Assembly: GCA_005240015.1 (NCBI GenBank)
Contig: SBBV01000344.1
Span: forward strand, 1 to 5,541
Reading direction: 5' to 3'
From: Candidatus Odyssella thessalonicensis
GTDB taxonomy: Bacteria > Pseudomonadota > Alphaproteobacteria > Bin65
Length of the DNA stretch: 5,541 nucleotides
A program made the translations under genes and the position numbers. Below, piece after piece: positions 4,092 to 5,541 of this stretch. How positions within the stretch are numbered: the stretch's first letter is position 1; each line of letters opens with the position of its first letter. The notes under the pieces were generated by a model. It searched no databases, was not told where the DNA came from, and was given only the letters and a program-made list of their open reading frames with translations.

Positions 4092-5541
4092 GCGAGCCGC
4101 CGATCCTGTCCCTGCGCGACGTCACCGTCGGCTTCGGCGGCGCGTCGCTGTTCTCGGGCATCGAGCTGCACGTGGCGCGCGGCGACCGCGCCGCCCTCGT
4201 CGGCCGCAACGGCTCGGGAAAATCGACCTTGATGAAGACCGTCACCGGCGCGATCGAGCCCGACGGCGGCTCGATCTATGCCGAGCCCGGCTTGCGCATC
4301 GCGTGGCTCGAGCAGGAGCCGCGCTTCGCGCCTGGTATCACCGTCTCCGAATACGTCGCCGCCGGCACGCAGCCCGGCTATGCGGTCGACGCCATCCTCG
4401 CAGAGGTCGGGCTCGATGGCAGCCGCGAGCTCATGACTCTTTCAGGAGGCGAAGGACGGCGTGCCGGACTGGCACGCGTGTTCGCGGCGCCGCCTGATCT
4501 GCTGCTGCTCGACGAGCCCACCAACCATCTCGATCTCGCGATGATCGAGTGGTTGGAGGCGCGCCTCCTCGCGTTCCGCGGCGCGCTGATCGTGGTCAGC
4601 CACGACCGCGCGTTCCTGAGCAACGTCACCAACCGCGTTTTCTGGATCGACCGCGGCAAGCTCCGCACCGCCGAGCGCGGCTTCACGCATTTCGAGGAGT
4701 GGCGCGAGGAGGTGCTGCGCGCCGAGGAGAGGGCGCTCGAGAAGCTCGACGCCAAGCTCGCTGCCGAAGCGCATTGGCTCGTCTACGGCATTACGGCGCG
4801 CCGCCGGCGCAACCAGGGCCGCATGGAGCGCTTGGAGCAGATGCGCGCGATACGCGCAACGCTGATCGGCGGCCGCGGCAAGATGAAGCTGGAGGCGAAG
4901 GAGGGCGAGTCGAAGAGCCGCATGGTCGTCGACGCCACCGGCCTCGCCAAAAGCGTGCTGCGGGCGGACGGCGGGGGGCGCGTCCTGATCAAGGATTTCT
5001 CGACCCTGATCCTCCGCGGCGACCGCGTGGGCATCGTCGGACCCAACGGCGCCGGCAAGACCACGCTGATCAGGATGCTGGTGGGCGAGCTCGAGCCCGA
5101 TCAGGGGCGGATCCAGATCGCGAAGCATCTCGCGCTCGCCTATTTCGACCAGCGCCGCCAGCAGCTCGATCCCAAGAAGACGCTGCGCGAGGTGCTCGTG
5201 CCGCAGGGCGGCGACAGCGTGTTCGTGCAGGGCCGCCCGCGCCATGTGCGCGCCTATTTGAAGGACTTCCTGTTCGATCCGCGCCAGGCCGAGAGCCCGA
5301 CCGGGACGCTATCGGGCGGCGAGCGCAACCGGCTCTTGCTGGCCAAGATCCTGGCGACGCCGGCCGATCTCCTCGTGCTCGACGAGCCCACCAACGACCT
5401 CGATCTCGAAACCCTCGATCTTTTAGAGGAGATGCTCGCCGACTATCCCGGCACGCTCATCGTCGTCAGCCATGATCGCGACTTTCTCGACCGCGTCGCG
5501 ACGAGCGTGCTGATGAGCGAAGGGGACGGCCGCTGGATCGA
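4088..5541 (+). CDS. ABC-F family ATPase, Uup type; C-terminal end outside window
   Basis: The frame is open from ATG 4088 to the window end, giving 484 residues of a protein that would be about 600 long. Two ATP-binding cassettes are complete. The first has Walker A GRNGSGKST (39-47), signature LSGGE (118-122), Walker B LLLLDEPTNHLD (138-149) and SHD (171-173). The second has GPNGAGKTT (318-326), LSGGE (408-412), LLVLDEPTNDLD (428-439) and SHD (461-463). The linker at about 198-285 is charged and helical, with WLVYGITARRRRNQGRMERL at 230-249, characteristic of Uup. There are no membrane segments, as expected for ABC-F proteins, which act on ribosomes or, for Uup, have been linked to ribosome function and to DNA-transposon precise excision. 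The coiled-coil carboxyl domain would lie beyond 5541. An upstream in-frame TAG at 4076 fixes the start. Confidence 0.95.
   Translation, partial: MSEPPILSLRDVTVGFGGASLFSGIELHVARGDRAALVGRNGSGKSTLMKTVTGAIEPDGGSIYAEPGLRIAWLEQEPRFAPGITVSEYVAAGTQPGYAVDAILAEVGLDGSRELMTLSGGEGRRAGLARVFAAPPDLLLLDEPTNHLDLAMIEWLEARLLAFRGALIVVSHDRAFLSNVTNRVFWIDRGKLRTAERGFTHFEEWREEVLRAEERALEKLDAKLAAEAHWLVYGITARRRRNQGRMERLEQMRAIRATLIGGRGKMKLEAKEGESKSRMVVDATGLAKSVLRADGGGRVLIKDFSTLILRGDRVGIVGPNGAGKTTLIRMLVGELEPDQGRIQIAKHLALAYFDQRRQQLDPKKTLREVLVPQGGDSVFVQGRPRHVRAYLKDFLFDPRQAESPTGTLSGGERNRLLLAKILATPADLLVLDEPTNDLDLETLDLLEEMLADYPGTLIVVSHDRDFLDRVATSVLMSEGDGRWI

Noticed and set aside
4442..5245. 267-codon open frame on the minus strand opposite the ABC-F gene
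   Set aside because: It is a shadow of the ABC-F coding frame: Ala-, Leu- and His-rich with no motif, while the opposite strand carries two complete ATP-binding cassettes.

Overview
The window is GC-rich, densely coding DNA that looks like an alphaproteobacterium. The best evidence is a full-length F1Fo-ATPase zeta-subunit/DUF1476 gene, a family essentially restricted to that class. Palindromic intergenic repeats of a style common in alphaproteobacterial genomes agree with this. I cannot place it more precisely than class. There are seven confident protein genes, two of them cut by the window edges.

Left part (1-1660, minus strand): a de novo purine operon in the order purC (SAICAR synthase), purS (small subunit of FGAM synthase), a small membrane protein of the NrtS nitrate/nitrite transporter family, then purQ (glutaminase subunit of FGAM synthase, cut by the window start). 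The last three genes overlap by 4 bases at each junction, so nrtS is physically and probably translationally embedded between two subunits of one enzyme complex. A 148-bp nest of hairpins fills most of the purC-purS gap and ends just before the purS ribosome binding site. A candidate purC promoter lies at the very end of the upstream gene.

Middle (1631-3170): a TANGO2/NRDE-family gene on the minus strand, upstream of purC, diverges from the ATP synthase zeta-subunit gene on the plus strand. The latter is followed by a second mosaic of palindromes (about 2919-3122). This mosaic shares a 51-bp two-hairpin module with the purC-purS element in inverse orientation. The one difference in a stem is matched by a compensating change.

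Right part (3170-5541): a GNAT acetyltransferase gene on the minus strand diverges from an ABC-F ATPase of the Uup type on the plus strand, which runs off the window end. The 324-bp gap between them holds a candidate promoter for the GNAT gene whose -35/-10 spacer is filled by a 19-bp near-palindrome, a plausible repressor operator. It also holds a 31-codon reading frame whose stop overlaps the ABC-F start codon.

The points most worth following up are the purS-nrtS-purQ arrangement, the two-copy palindrome mosaic with covariation, and the operator-in-promoter upstream of the acetyltransferase. No transposase, CRISPR array, tRNA or rRNA is visible.
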